Assembly: GCA_032158295.1 (NCBI GenBank)
Contig: CM063254.1
Coordinates: 4,193,538-4,257,537, forward strand
Direction: 5' to 3'
DNA: 64,000 nucleotides
Source: Pycnopodia helianthoides
Lineage: Eukaryota; Echinodermata; Asteroidea; Forcipulatida; Asteriidae
The position numbers and the translations under genes were made by a program. This document shows, piece by piece, positions 1 through 15,100 of the stretch; positions within the stretch are counted from its first letter, which is position 1, and each line of letters begins with the position of its first letter. A model generated the notes under the pieces. That model searched no databases, was not told the origin of the DNA, and saw only the letters and a list, made by a program, of their open reading frames with translations.

Positions 1-345
1 ATTCACGACACGCAAATATATTCGCAGACGTGTGCGCACACATTCACGATTTGCTTCACGACATTGCATACGTGTGCGCACATATTCGCGAATTGTTTCA
101 CGACATTGCATACGTGTGCGCACATATTCGCGATTTGTTTCACGACATTGCATACGTGTGCGCACACATTCGCGATTTGTTTCACGACATTGCATACGTG
201 TGCGCACATATTCGCGAATTGTTTCACGACATTGCATACGTGTGCGCACATATTCGCGAATTGTTTCACGACATTGCATACGTGTGCGCACATATTCGCG
301 AATTGTTTCACGACATTGCATACGTATGCGCACACGTTTGCGATA
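1..345. repeat. 42-bp minisatellite, about 7.5 copies
   Basis: A 42-bp unit recurs with starts near 57, 99, 141, 183, 225, 267 and 309 (shared core cacgacattgcatacgtgtg). Each unit carries gtgcgcac and often the palindrome ttcgcgaa. Because 42 is divisible by three, all frames stay open on both strands, so the apparent ORFs here are artefacts. The array may extend left of the window. Confidence 0.95.
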
Positions 346-626
346 TGCGATGTCCCTTCAGGGCCACCATACTTTTGCCTTTCACAATATTGTTTTCAGG
401 CCCACACAGAGTCACGCTTCGTACGTCAACAGCCGGGCTTGTTTGGGGGAAACCCCCTTCCTCTCAACGCCTCTTCAGCCTATTATTATTGGATTGCTCT
501 TGTATTGCCGCCCTTACCAAAGCGCTCTCTGATAACCAGCTGCTCTCTAGTAACAGGTGATTAATTACTGCGGTGGACACCTGGTCCGATGATCTCTCGG
601 CGTTGCTACACAGAGCCATAGAGACT
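346..626. other. Unassigned sequence
   Basis: I see no coding exon, repeat match or regulatory structure in this stretch. Confidence 0.5.
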
Positions 627-779
627 GATTGCAATAGACGTCATCGGCCGCCATCTTTGATGAATTGTGCACGCGTGAAGGGCTATCATTGGCTGAGAGT
701 CGTGCGTAGCGCGTGTACACACGTGCACTTTTCCATTGTTTTACATCAAAGATGGCGGTCAATGACGCGTATTGCAATC
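627..779. repeat. MITE with about 36-bp terminal inverted repeats, copy 1
   Basis: The ends are imperfect inverted repeats: gattgcaata at the left and tattgcaatc at the right, each followed inward by cgccatctttgatg. A second copy lies in inverted orientation at 24871-25021. No ORF is carried, so this is a non-autonomous element. Confidence 0.85.
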
Positions 780-1060
780 CATCTACATGTATAGGTAGCC
801 CTGGTCACGGCTTATGTTGTGACTCGTACAACACGAACACAGTATAACCCAGGCCATTCAACTTCTCCAGTATGTTTCTCGATGGTACAACCGAGGATAT
901 CATAGAGGGAATTTTTGTTTTACTTGTATGAGGGGAGTAAAATTGAAAAACCTTCTATGCCCTATACAGCTGTTGATCCTCCCTTGCTTTTTTTTTGGGG
1001 GGGGGGGTTCTGGCCCACAATCTTATGGTCGGGTGACTCCCGTTTGTTTGTTTTTTGTAA
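780..1060. other. Unassigned sequence with a T/G homopolymer
   Basis: Nothing recognisable except a run of T followed by a run of G near 987-1008. Confidence 0.5.
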
Positions 1061-1068
1061 CTAAAACT

Positions 1069-1630
1069 GCAGGTTTAAAACAACTGAAAGAGGAGACAAT
1101 CGAAAACAAAGTCAGACAAATACTGGGTGCCTGTGTAGAGTTAAACGCAATTAGATACGATTTTTCTAGACTCCCGGGTAATTATGTTAGGCTACAGTCG
1201 GGAGACGAACTTCCAGTTGTCAATGCTGTTTGTAGACCAGCATTTGGTGAGAATATGCCAGTAAAACATGGCCAAATTGGTAACCATGTAGTACCAGTAC
1301 TAAGAGATAGTGGATGCAGTATACAGTAGTTGTAAAAACGTACTTTGGTCAACGAGAATCAATCAACCCAAAGGTGCGTTCTGCTATGTATATTGACACA
1401 CCATAGGTGAAGTTGAGGCTGTAGTTATAATGGAAAAATCCTCTGTGTGGTATTATAGTTGGTAACGTTCCAGGTGTAAGGGATCCAAATGACCCGGGTA
1501 TTCATTGGTCCCCAAGTTCAAAACAAACTTTAGATACACCATTGCCACAGGCAAATGCAGAGGAAACTCGTGCTTCTAAAGAAAAGAAGGCAAGACCACT
1601 AAAAACTACTTATACAGTCAACTCGGTAAT
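1069..1630 (+). pseudogene. Decayed Gypsy-like retroelement, protease region
   Basis: The frame ending at 1329 contains VPVLRDSGCS, which has the D-S/T-G core of a retropepsin-type aspartic protease in the VLRDTGCS context usual for animal Gypsy-type elements. A stop follows at once. Past further frame changes, a segment near 1470-1605 reads like the linker after the protease (NVPGVRDPNDPG, then a Lys/Arg-rich EETRASKEKK stretch). No reverse transcriptase, integrase or LTR is seen nearby. The copy is short, interrupted and surely inactive. The family assignment rests on motif recognition only. Confidence 0.6.
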
Positions 1631-1635
1631 CGTCG

Positions 1636-1870
1636 GGTCGAGGATGGTGCTTCGCTCGTCCCCAGCGCCTTGCCTTAAAACCAAAGGCGCTGGGATGGGC
1701 AAACGTATCAAGCACGCTCATTGGTTAATGCTCAGTCCCATCATGCATCACACTCACACTGCAAGCACTGCACGCATGACGTACTTCCTGAACAAGAATC
1801 TGTGCAAGCTGATTAGCCCATCCCAGCGGTCCTGGATAGGCCGCTGGGGCCGAGCGAAGGATGGTGCCAG
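1636..1870. repeat. Small foldback element
   Basis: Outer arms ggatggtgcttcgctcg (left) and cgagcgaaggatggtgcc (right) are inverted, and inside them gcgctgggatgggc at about 1687 pairs with gcccatcccagcg at about 1815. No ORF of interest. Confidence 0.45.
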
Positions 1871-2081
1871 CATGACCTGCCATTGGCGAAACTTCCAATG
1901 TGTCAATTGCATACGAATATCCTCTTGGAAAATGTCTGCCGTGTAAACCGATGAGTGATCAGTGTAGATTATGACGGGCGGACAGCACCATTGTCTCAAT
2001 AGGCAGACATGCTTCTTGTTGGGCCTTGTCCAATGGTTTTGTACGCCCTCTATGGTTCTTAGATGTTCATAGTAGCGTACC

Positions 2082-2416
2082 TACAGACCATGTTACCTTT
2101 GTTTACAGAGTGGTGACCTTGTACATTCTAATGCGTTTCCTGACGGGCAAGATACTACACAGGCCGTTATGAGGAAATTTACATTTTGTGTAATCATTTC
2201 ACATAAATTCAAGACTTACAAAAGCAACAGCTGTACAGCTTTTGAGATGTCCCCCCTTTCTTCATATCAAAAGTTGAGAAAATCCAGACAGTGCAATCTC
2301 TATAATACATAAGATTTGTTGTATTCTTCCATTGAGCTTGTACAAGCTGTGCCTGTATGAAGTCCAGGCTCTGTGGCTCTTTTGTAAACGTGTGATGTCA
2401 CAGGTCACATGGTCTA
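2082..2416. repeat. Dispersed ~330-bp MITE 'TAGACCATGTGACC', copy 1
   Basis: The ends are inverted (tacagaccatgttacc and ggtcacatggtcta). The interior matches copies at 31438-31772 and 60028-60331, sharing gtgaccttgtacattc, gcaagatactaca and a tail with gtgatgtca. Confidence 0.85.
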
Positions 2417-3387
2417 TAGATTGGTCCCTTTCATGAGTTTTGAACTAGAAGGAATGGTTCAATACCAACAAAGAAAGACAAAAGAAAATGCTACAAAAAC
2501 ATTGACTTTTAAACTACAAAATACCATGTTTTATTTTCTGCACCGTAACCAATCAAATGGCACTGTAGCTTACTCAAACAGCGGTCATCGATTTGTCAAA
2601 ATTCACTTAATTAAAACATTTCAATGTTAAACTTCGTTTCTGGTTTTTGACAAAAGCTACATTGATCACTATATCGCTACAGTTCATGATATTGCAACTT
2701 GTGTCCCGCCCTCTATCATCAGTCGCACGGACCTGAATAAAAAATGTATCTGCTTTTGAATAAATTAGATCGACCAGCCCATTCAACCTTCGCTCTTACA
2801 TTGTCTCTATTTCTATCAATAAATCTAGCTCTATCTTTTTATTTTTTTCTAGTTTGATTTTCGAGATTTGTTGTTGTTGTTGTTGAAGCTGTTTTATTTG
2901 GATCGCAAAAAGGAAAAACAAAAAATGCATCTTGGTTTGCTCGCTTGGTCTAACTTCGTGCTTTGTTTTATAGGCCAATCCATCAAAGGCACTTAAGACA
3001 ATCAGTGAATTAACTTCTCTCTCCTTAGACCGAAGCCAGTTCTTACTTTTTGCAAAACAAAGACCTAAATAAAAACGGCGTCTCCAAAAAAAGGGGATAA
3101 TTTCAGTTTGAATGACTCAAGGCTGAGAGTATCGTAGTTTTTTTTTTTTTTTTTGCACATGGTTGGCCTGCTGTGACAACTTCATTCAGTTTGACCACAA
3201 TTGCACTGTTTTGAAATTAGAAGAAATCTGAGAAGAAATAAATAAGTTTAATAATAATCCATGGTGAACTCATTCGGTTTCCATGTCAACGCTGATGTGA
3301 TGAACGGGAAAAAAAATGCACAATAAAATGCACAACAATATTGAAGAAGAAAAAAATACAGTCTGAATATTTCCGGCGGCAAACATT
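2417..3387. other. 3' flank of the actin gene
   Basis: This AT-rich stretch lies downstream of the actin stop and must hold its 3' UTR on the minus strand. An ATTAAA-type poly(A) signal reads on the minus strand at about 3246-3251, and AATAAA at about 2893-2900. A T-run lies at 3139-3154. No further exon is recognised. Confidence 0.45.
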
Positions 3388-6927
<3,540 letters not shown>

Positions 6928-7025
6928 TTATCTAGTTCCCTTCACGTCAAACGAATCTTGGTAAAGTGGTAAAAAGAGAACACAATACATCAAATTGAGA
7001 TATCATCTAAAATGTTCAATATAAA

Positions 7026-7448
7026 TGCAGTGTGTACTTTTGGTAATTACTCCGCAAGTTAATGACCATAAAAACCCTACTTGGTAAAGAGCACTGGAGA
7101 GCTGTTGATATTATAAACTCTTATTAGAAACAACCCCCTTTGACATATATGCAGTTTTAGAGAAAGACGTAATTTTTCACCCAAACATTTGAATCTGCGA
7201 AAGGCTTCAGGCTTGAGCCTTTCCCATGCGTCTGAAAGCACACAATTCTATGCAACAAAGGTGTTGGGTTGTTGTTGTGTTTTTTTTTTTTTTTTTTTTT
7301 TTTTTTTTCTTCTTCATTATTTTCTTGCAACTTCGATGACCAATTTTAAGCCCAAATGTTCATAGGCTTGTTATTGTATGCTTATGTTGAGATACACTAA
7401 GTAAGAATACTGGTCTATAGCAGTTACCAAAAGTATACCCTGCCTTTA
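7026..7448 (+). repeat. TTAA-type MITE, family B, diverged copy
   Basis: It reads ttttggtaattactc near the left end and taccaaaagtataccctgcc-ttaa at the right end, with the family-B interior (ctgaaagcacacaattc, gttgagatacac). A 38-nt T-run at about 7271-7308 sits inside. It lies in the probable actin leader intron. Confidence 0.75.
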
Positions 7449-8554
7449 AGGCAATCGAAAAGTGAAATTCAATTTTTGCGAAAGCAGAGCTTCACGCTAA
7501 CATTCCAGTCCATATAAGTTTCGAATATAGGCCTTCTAAGCAAAAATGCTTAAAAGAAGAAAGATATAGCTAGGTCTCCGGACAGTGCAGTCTCCTTTCC
7601 CCACAAACAAACATGTTGGAAAGTTGACCTAAAATGTTGGCACATTCTTATCTTTCTCCCTAATTGTTAAGTTGATGGAAAGAAATAAAAATCCGATTAA
7701 AACAAATAATTATTATCATTCCGGAAATTGTGTCAACAAAAGTTGCCAACTGAAATCGACATCCCAAACCCTTTTTGCATTAGGCCTGCTGACTGACTCA
7801 ACTTAACACTGTAACAGCACGTAGCGGAATGTCCGGAGATTGTATTAGCACCACCGAAAATAAATCCCACAGATTTGTTCTCAAACCTGTTTTGCCTTTA
7901 TGTTATGTGCACGTCTAACCCTTAAAAATAATAAGTGCAATGTGTAACACACACACTTCGGCATAGCCGGCTGCATTCCACACTCAGCGCATGTATTCGC
8001 CATGACCTTGTTTGGAGTGGAGGCGAATGCGGTCAAAATACCAGAAGATCGAGCGCTCTAATTGGTCCGATGGCTTAACGACATAACGGTTCTCGTGATT
8101 GGTTGAAGGTTTCAGCTTCTGGATTGCCCAAATTAGACTATCGTTATAGGAATGCTCATTGTACAGATGGGCGGGCTTTTTGCTCTATACTTGCACGGAT
8201 CCGTCACATGTGCGTGTAGGGCCTTGACTTCATGTTTCATTTGTATTGTATTTATGTATCTGTTTGGACGAAAGTGTCATTACAATATACCGTGACAATA
8301 GTCATAATTATAATGCTTCTATTCACTGCTGTCCCCAATTCGAGGCTCTAAACGCAAATAGCTGCCGTGCAAAGGGCGAATAAGATGCGAACAGTGTTTG
8401 ATGCACTCTCAGTTTCAAAATGGCCTCTGAAAATACCGCTGAAATAACTGAACAGCACTGGCAGTCTTTGGTCTGATTGTAAAATCTGTTTCTTTCGAAG
8501 CGAAAATGACAACATGGGGCACAAAATGGAACCTTCAAGCTTTGGAAAGACTCA
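7449..8554. other. Actin upstream/leader-intron sequence
   Basis: No exon, RNA gene or repeat family was recognised in this AT-rich stretch. Confidence 0.4.
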
Positions 8555-8930
8555 TTAAAGGCATGGACACTATTGGTAATTACTCAAAATAATTATTAGC
8601 ATAAAACCTTACTTGGTAACGAGTAATGGGGAGAGGTTGACAGTTGTGAGAAACGGCTCCTCTGAAGTGACATAGTTTTCGAGAAAGAAGTAATTTTCCA
8701 CGAATTTGATTTCGTGACCTCAGAATTAGAATTTGAGGTCTCGAAATCAACCATCTGAAAGCACACAACTTCGTGTGACAAGGGTGTTTTTTTCTTTCCT
8801 AGTTATCTTGCAACTTCGACGACCAATTGGGCTCAAGTTTTTACAGGTTTGTTATTTTATCCATATGTTGAGATACACCAAGTGAGAAGACTGGTCTTTG
8901 ACAATTACCAATAGAATTCAGTGTCTTTAA
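8555..8930 (+). repeat. TTAA-type MITE, family B, near-complete copy
   Basis: TTAA is followed by aggcatggacactattggta, and the right end is accaatagaattcagtgtct-TTAA. The interior matches 33141-33528 (inverted) and 48208-48611. It carries no ORF. Confidence 0.9.
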
Positions 8931-9641
8931 TGATGAGATCAGGTTCACGGGTTGTCAACCGTCGCGAGTCAAAGAATGATCAGAATGTTCAGTTGTGGTA
9001 ACTTTGAAACCCAATTGTTCATCTTCAAGTCAGTCTAGACGTCAATCATGAGTTGACATTCCTTCGGGTCACGACAAGAATGTCAAATATGCCATTGGAA
9101 TGATTGCACTCACTATTTCGGAGCAGTTTGATATCTTGACCCTTCGACCTCATGATTATTCATTAGTCAATTATGGTATACTATTCAAGATTAAGTTATA
9201 ATTGCGCGTTCCTTTCAATTCTGAACCACTATAAATATATTTTTCCTGTGTCATGAATATTCATAATGCAACACCGATCCTTGGAATATTTTTTTTAACC
9301 TTCCCGTAACATCTTATTCCTGCTATAGAAGCCGGAAAATACCATCTAGATGTATGGGCATCAAAGATGAAAGTGAAATAAATAAATTTTAAAGCAGGTT
9401 TAATTATTGTATTAAAAAAAAGGTATCCACATAAATGTTTGTCAGCGCTTTCCAAAGTTAAACCAGTCAGCATTTTCAAATCGCCCTTTTTTTCCCAGTT
9501 TACGAAATAATTGCTGCTCGTCGATTCGAAATGGTTCATCATGTTTTAAAAAGAACAGTGTGAACATGGCAGTTCGTTTCTTGCCATTTATTTATTTGGT
9601 GTTCGTGCAATACAAGCACGAGCACCACATTGATTTGTTCT

Positions 9642-9672
<31 letters not shown>

Positions 9673-9758
9673 GTCCAACTGTGACTATGTCCACAACTAG
9701 CCGTGCATCATTGCTGCCTTGGGCCTCATTGTCACATACTGTTTTGTTTGGTCTTTGG

Positions 9759-9927
9759 AACTGAGTAGTTTGAAATATTTCCTGATAAGAGCTTCGTTTC
9801 AGCAGCCGCAACGGAAGAACATTATTCCACAGCAGGGTGCATGTAACTGAGTAGTTTGAAATATTCATGATAAGAGCTTCGTTTCAGCAGCCGCAACGGA
9901 AGAACATTATAATTCCACAGCAGGCTG
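9759..9927. repeat. Tandem duplication, ~85-bp unit, two copies
   Basis: Two adjacent copies start aactgagtagtttgaaatat (about 9759 and 9846), and each contains cagcagccgcaacggaagaa. They differ by a few substitutions and small indels, so the duplication is recent. Confidence 0.9.
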
Positions 9928-10002
9928 CAATAATTCATAGTTATACAATGAACGTACGCTAGCGAGGAGTGTGTGTGTGTTGCTGGTTCAGTATAATTTG
10001 AT

Positions 10003-10119
10003 GTATAAATACCCAGACACTTTCCATTGTCTGCTGAGCTCATCTCAGACTAGTTCACGATGAGCTCTATATACACGATGAGGTTTTCTAAACTTTCAAC
10101 CTCGACTTCATCAATCACG
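10003..10119 (+). promoter_or_regulatory. Candidate TATA promoter with short first exon
   Basis: A TATAAATA box at about 10004-10011 is followed about 55 nt later by ATG at 10060 (MSSIYTMRFSK..., 20 codons) and a possible ACG|GTAATT donor at 10119. No downstream exon was found, so this may be chance. I do not recognise the peptide. Confidence 0.2.
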
Positions 10120-10908
10120 GTAATTGCATGGTAACAAAAAAATAATACCCCTGTACTAAGGCCTGCGACTCTGCCACATGTAGCGTTGTGAAAATAGAAA
10201 TGCATTAACACTCCTGATCATTTATTATAGTTGTAACGTGAACTGGCCATGAGCTTAAACTCGGTGGCAATGCCTCCAATGCAGAACAACTAGCAGGCCA
10301 AAGTATGATGCGGGAAAATGTGATCGTTCAACAAGTCTGTCTCTATTAACATTATACGTATTTTATTGTTTGCCTAAATAACCTAATACATTTAGTTAGC
10401 AGTTGGTATTTCTTTAAGCCAGTATTAAGATCTAAAGTTGAAAACGTATTGATCAGTCAGTAAAAAAAACAATCGACAACAAACATGAAGTCGGAAAATT
10501 AAGAGCTAAATCTCCATAGCGCGGAACGGCTTTTAAGTGTTGACCTTGAATGTTAAGTTGACTATCTATACAGCTGGTTTAAACATGAAATAAATTTGAG
10601 TGAATTATTATTTTCATAAGACTCACACTTGAAAAGACCAACACAAAAAAAAGCGCACAAGTTTTCATCGCATTGTCTTCATCTATACATGCGTCAATGA
10701 TTCCCATCAGATTCGCGATTGAAATGCCGGATGGTTAAAAAATAATACAGCAGCGTAGTCCCTGTTAGAGTAACCACGTACTATTGACCAGATGCGTAAA
10801 CCAGCTGGAAACTCAACGGCCTAATGCAGTTATCTAAAAGAAAGACTGTTCTCAACTCAATACCTAAGTTCTGTCAGAAAAGAAGATGAACAATTTTGTC
10901 AGACTTAC

Positions 10909-11041
10909 CAATCGAAGCAGGCAGCTCTTTACTGGGTATCCGTGGTAGGAGTGAGTTAAACCTCTCAGGTCCTCCGCTCTTTATACTTGTAAGAGCTTTC
11001 AATATTATTTTTAAGAAAGCACCCTGGATAACTTTATAAGG
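10909..11041 (-). promoter_or_regulatory. Candidate actin promoter and non-coding leader exon
   Basis: On the minus strand, TATAAA lies at 10985-10980. About 70 nt downstream is a strong donor, GATTG|GTAAGT, with the exon ending at 10909. Upstream of the TATA, a CArG-like box (ctttataagg, 11032-11041, one mismatch) and further out an octamer atgcaaat (about 11130) resemble actin promoters regulated by serum response factor. If this is the actin leader exon, the leader intron is about 4 kb. The link to the coding exons is inference; no unambiguous acceptor before the ATG was found. Confidence 0.4.
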
Positions 11042-11713
11042 TAAGAAAACCGACCGTGTTCAGTGAAATAATATTCACTAATTTGCGTATAGTCACTCTG
11101 GTTGGTCGTCGGAGGAGAAGGCTATGAATATGCAAATTGAGCCGCACTCTGACGCCCATTTTTGTATTTTCTCTTCGGAAATCCACTCAGAGGCGAGTGG
11201 AGGGAGAGCGAACTTCACTATGTTAGGTAGCGCGTCTGATGGCTGGGCCACCCCTGCCAAATAAGGCACTGCGGTCCCATCGCACGAACGCTGATGATAA
11301 TGAGCTGCGTGCCGGCCTGGTGTTGGTGGGCCGAGGAATGTCGTTCAGTCACCGGCTGATGTATTCAGCCCAGGCCGCTAGAGGTAAACTCCCACCTCGT
11401 AGACATTCGCCGATAGACTCACATTGACGGTGTGACCTACAGTCATAATAATTACGATAAGATCTCATGATTTCAGCTGACTGTTGTTAAGAAACTCGTT
11501 ATGGTTAAAGATGTTTGTTGCTTAATATTTCGTTGTTGCATCTTTGAGTTTGTTTCACAGTTACGCCCCCCCCCCTCCCATCGTATATGAACTGAGTCAC
11601 AGTTTCAAATGAGATGGTGCCGAGAATAAACGTTCAAGACTCACTTCAATCTATTGAACAAACAAACACAAAACTCTTCCGTTTGTTTAACTTTGATTAT
11701 ACGTTCAAGACCT
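11042..11713. other. Unassigned sequence upstream of the candidate actin promoter
   Basis: It contains the octamer noted for the promoter and a C-run near 11566-11575. No coding exon is supported. Confidence 0.4.
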
Positions 11714-12100
11714 TTAAAGGAACATTACAGAATTGGTAAGAAAAAGACTTGTAAAATATACTTTTTGATCAAAGATTTACATAAAACTTACACGGTCTAA
11801 TGATGATGATAGTAGAAAACATCCTTGAAATATTTCTGTCTAAAATGCCATATTTGATGAGAAATGAATAAACTAATTTTCCGATTGGAGTTTATCGCTC
11901 AGTGAGCGTTTTATTCATTTGTTGAATCTATATGATTTCATGCAAATGTGTAATCGGTTTTTCACTATTTTCTCGTGACTCAGATGGCCGATCGATCTCA
12001 ACAGGTTTGTCAGTTTATGTATATGGTGGATTACATAAAGTGCTTACACTGCCAGCAACTGTTTTGTTAGCAAAAACCAATTCTGTAATGTTCCTTTCAA
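11714..12100 (+). repeat. TTAA-type MITE, family A, copy 1
   Basis: It begins TTAA-aggaacattacagaattggt and ends in the inverted form accaattctgtaatgttcct. The interior includes cgctcagtgagcg, which is partly palindromic. Other copies are at 17263-17654 (inverted), 21935-22321, 32060-32458 and 39561-39953. Its right TTAA has mutated. Confidence 0.92.
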
Positions 12101-12344
12101 GTGAGTCTGACTTTGAGCATGGAGGTAGGGTACCTCCATGCTTTGAGATAGAAGACCCTTCACCTTTGACAGGCCTTTATTTTCACTTTGAGTGTGCCTA
12201 AAAACCTAAAACTGACTCTAAAACTTATTTTAAACCTGACCCTGAACCTGACCCTAACTTGTACCTTCATTCTAACTTAACCATGTGCTACAGGACCCCA
12301 ATTCGTAGCCTCACCCCACCTGGTGAAGAATTTGTGATTTTTTT

Positions 12345-12650
12345 TTAAATATGAACTTCCTGTTTGGACCGGCAGAAAGGTCATATTTGGGTCACTTTTT
12401 TGTATAAAATGTTAAATATGCAATAAGCTACCAAACAGCACAAAGATTGTAAATTTAAGACAGGTGGTTCAGAAAAAAAATATTGTTCCTAATTCGGACC
12501 GGAAGGAAAGGTCATAGTTGGTTCGTGTGTATGAATAAAATGTCAAATGAGTCATAAGCTACAAGACGGCATAAAAATTATGAATGTATTCTATGTTGTT
12601 CAAGAAACATGAATTTTAGATTTGAACTTCCTGTTTGGACCGGAAGGAAA
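12345..12650. repeat. Degenerate tandem repeat, ~135-bp period
   Basis: The segment cttcctgtttggaccgg with a following gaaggaaa recurs at about 12356, 12490 and 12626. The units also share ataaaatgt-aaat and ataagctac, giving roughly 2.2 copies. Confidence 0.7.
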
Positions 12651-12974
12651 AATCAAGTGAGAAGAGGGGGAAAGAGGGGGTGGGGGTTGCTTGAACTTAC
12701 TAAAAAGAAAACTTTTAACCATTGCCTGTTGACTTTTTAAAAGACAGAGACCTTTGTATCCCACTAAAAGAACATCCAAACAGTCATAGGATGGATTAGT
12801 ACCAGAGACCTCACCAAAGCCATGTGACATTCATTTTACAACGTTTCTCTGCCCATTTATCTTTCGATGGCTACAGTTTCAAAATAGTCCCGCACTCCAA
12901 TCACACACATCGCTAATTTGCTAAAGATAATTTGGGCAGAACAGTGCATAAGGCAAACAGTCTTATTTTTTTCA

Positions 12975-13553
12975 AAAAATCATACTTGGCTTAGTACAAA
13001 AGAGTCAAATCCTACATCATATTATATTATAGCTTAAAAACTTATGGCTTAATGTTATTAGCTTTTAATTAATAAGTTTACTTAATTATAATGACATGAC
13101 ATTTAATTAGTCAATCTTGTGTCCATCATATCTCAAGAAGTTTACATCCGGTTCTCAAACTTTTTTAAGTTCTAGACTTTTCTTATGTTGCAGATGTGGA
13201 TTCTGGCCAAATAAAAGTTGTGTTTTTTGACCAACCAAATATTATGTTTAGAAGCATGGGTTTTGTACACACACACAAAACGCGCAATTAATGATGTCAC
13301 GGTGACGTTGTCTGGCATTTAGGACAACAAACAGTTGTACAGTATCCCACAAGTATATAATCGAAACAAGTTTGATGATCGGACGTATCCTTTTTTGAGA
13401 TATGGTGGTATCAAGATTGACTAATTAAATACTCATGTCATTATAACTAAGTAAAGTAATTAATTAAGTTAAGCTAATTACATTTAACTATAACTTCATG
13501 ACCTAAGCTTTAATATTATATAAGATTTGACTCTTAAGTATGATTTTTTAGGT
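12975..13553. repeat. Long-arm foldback element, ~580 bp
   Basis: The left arm (12975-13145) and right arm (13398-13553) are imperfect inverted repeats of about 160 bp. Both contain aaaaatcatact, agagtcaaatc, ataatgacatga, taattagtcaatcttg and atatctca. The spacer has no recognisable gene, so this looks non-autonomous. Confidence 0.85.
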
Positions 13554-13629
13554 TCACAAAATACGTGTATTAAACCTTTGGCGTTTTAGAATAATAGGAA
13601 AAACAAATTAAAATCCTGACGAAAACAAT

Positions 13630-13659
13630 AGCTGTTCCGACTGCTATGTCGGAACAGCT
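13630..13659. other. Perfect 12-bp-arm hairpin, 6-nt loop
   Basis: agctgttccgac and gtcggaacagct are exact reverse complements separated by tgctat. No associated gene is seen. Confidence 0.85.
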
Positions 13660-14250
13660 AACAATAACACAACTTCAGTCATTAAGAAAGGTATTTTTGG
13701 TTTCAATAATCAATAGACTATGGTCCTTAATGCATATTACATGGTTGGCATCATCACAGCTTGCGCATTTCTACAAATTAGTTTTAACGGGTAATTCCCA
13801 ACTTACTGTTCTGTTGTTTTCCTTTGTACATTAGGTTAAAAATAGGCCTACTATCATTATTTTTAGCTTCAAAGTTCCTGTTTGGATCTTCCTTCCATTC
13901 ATGATCAGACCTAATTATAATCAACTTGAACCAGCTCATTATTTCAAGGAAAACTTTCGTGCGGGACTTAGAATTAGCAATTAGATGTCTTGATAGGTAA
14001 ATGCTGCTAAAGTGATGTATTTTGTTATTTTTTTAAATGATAAATGCATAATGATCGATACCGAACTTCATTTCAAATAAATTCAAACTTTCACGGAAGT
14101 GTAATTATGGCAATTTGGTGTAAAAACCTTTCCACGAAAATTGACGTGTTTGTGTCGCGAATCGGTTAGATCGAGAGGGAAAATAATATTAAATTGAAAA
14201 AGTGAAAAAATATTGGGAAAAAACATAAACTGGAGAAAACAAATCAGGGT
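13660..14250. other. Unassigned AT-rich sequence
   Basis: I see no exon, RNA gene or repeat family here. Confidence 0.4.
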
Positions 14251-14385
14251 AAGCCGTATCCTAATTCGTGAGTGCGACTACGGCTACGTCTGTTGCTAAG
14301 GGTGTTGCTACGGATGCCTTCACTTTAAGGCATGATGATGCAGTGATCTACCCGTAGCCGTAGCCGCAAATTCGGACACGGCCTT
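14251..14385. repeat. Short MITE 'GGCCGTGTCC...GGCTACGGCTACG', copy 1
   Basis: About 135 bp with inverted ends (ctaattcg-tgcgactacggcta and tagccgtagccgcaaattcgg). Related copies lie at 19739-19878 and 35748-35885. All share cat-atgatg in the centre. Confidence 0.85.
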
Positions 14386-14558
14386 AGAATAGAAAATGAC
14401 CTTTTTACGTTAACCGAAACCCTCCATGTTCTAGATACGACGTAAGATCGCACCGAAACCATTTACTACTGACCAGCCATATTTATAGAACACATTCAAT
14501 GGCAACAGTGAACGCAGCACGGGTCGTATACCAGGGAAGTTTGAAACCCGATTAGTTA

Positions 14559-14568
14559 CCTTATAAGG
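14559..14568. promoter_or_regulatory. Perfect CArG box (SRF site)
   Basis: ccttataagg matches the serum response factor consensus CC(A/T)6GG exactly and is palindromic. It could serve a distal actin enhancer or an alternative promoter. No transcription unit is visible at the site. Confidence 0.4.
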
Positions 14569-14929
14569 CAAAAGAAGGCGGAGTTCCACACAGCCGATTG
14601 CATATTCATTGCAAACGGCATTCGATACATACCTAGTTGATTCATCTTGAATTTGTAAGGCAGGTTATGTCGTAGGCCTACAGCTTAAAGGTCGCGACAG
14701 CATTACCTAGCCTACTTGGCGACATTTTTAGATTTGTGACTAAAATTCACTACTTTTTAAGTCACAGTCTGAGCATCATTGTCTTGATCAATGTAAAGAA
14801 ATTGTATTACATTTATTCGTGTTTTAAGAGAGAGAAAAATCAACGATCGCAAAATAATGCTATATTTCATAGAGCTGGCTGAAACTACTGCGTGATGCGT
14901 TTATTTGTTTTAAATCACTATCGCAGCAT

Positions 14930-15100
14930 AAGCCCAATTTCATAGAGCTGCTTTAGCACAAAAGTAGCTAAGCCCAACGCAATCCTGCTTACCAAAATAA
15001 GGTTGCCAGTTAAAATACTGTGTTATATGTACCGTTTGTAGCTGGTATCCTGCTCATTTTTGCTTAGCAGGTCAATTACTTTCTGCTTAAGCAGATCGTG
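14930..15100. repeat. Family E MITE 'CCCAATTTCATAGAGCTGCTTAAGCA', copy 1
   Basis: It starts agcccaatttcatagagctg and ends with ctgcttaagcag. The interior has aataaggttgccag and gctggtatcctgct. Related copies are at 21913-22778, 36649-36843 and 60336-60530. Confidence 0.8.

Noticed and set aside
1..345. CRISPR array
   Set aside because: The repeats are contiguous with no unique spacers, and the genome is eukaryotic.
3..560. Overlapping long ORFs on both strands at the left end
   Set aside because: They are translations of the 42-bp tandem repeat, not genes.
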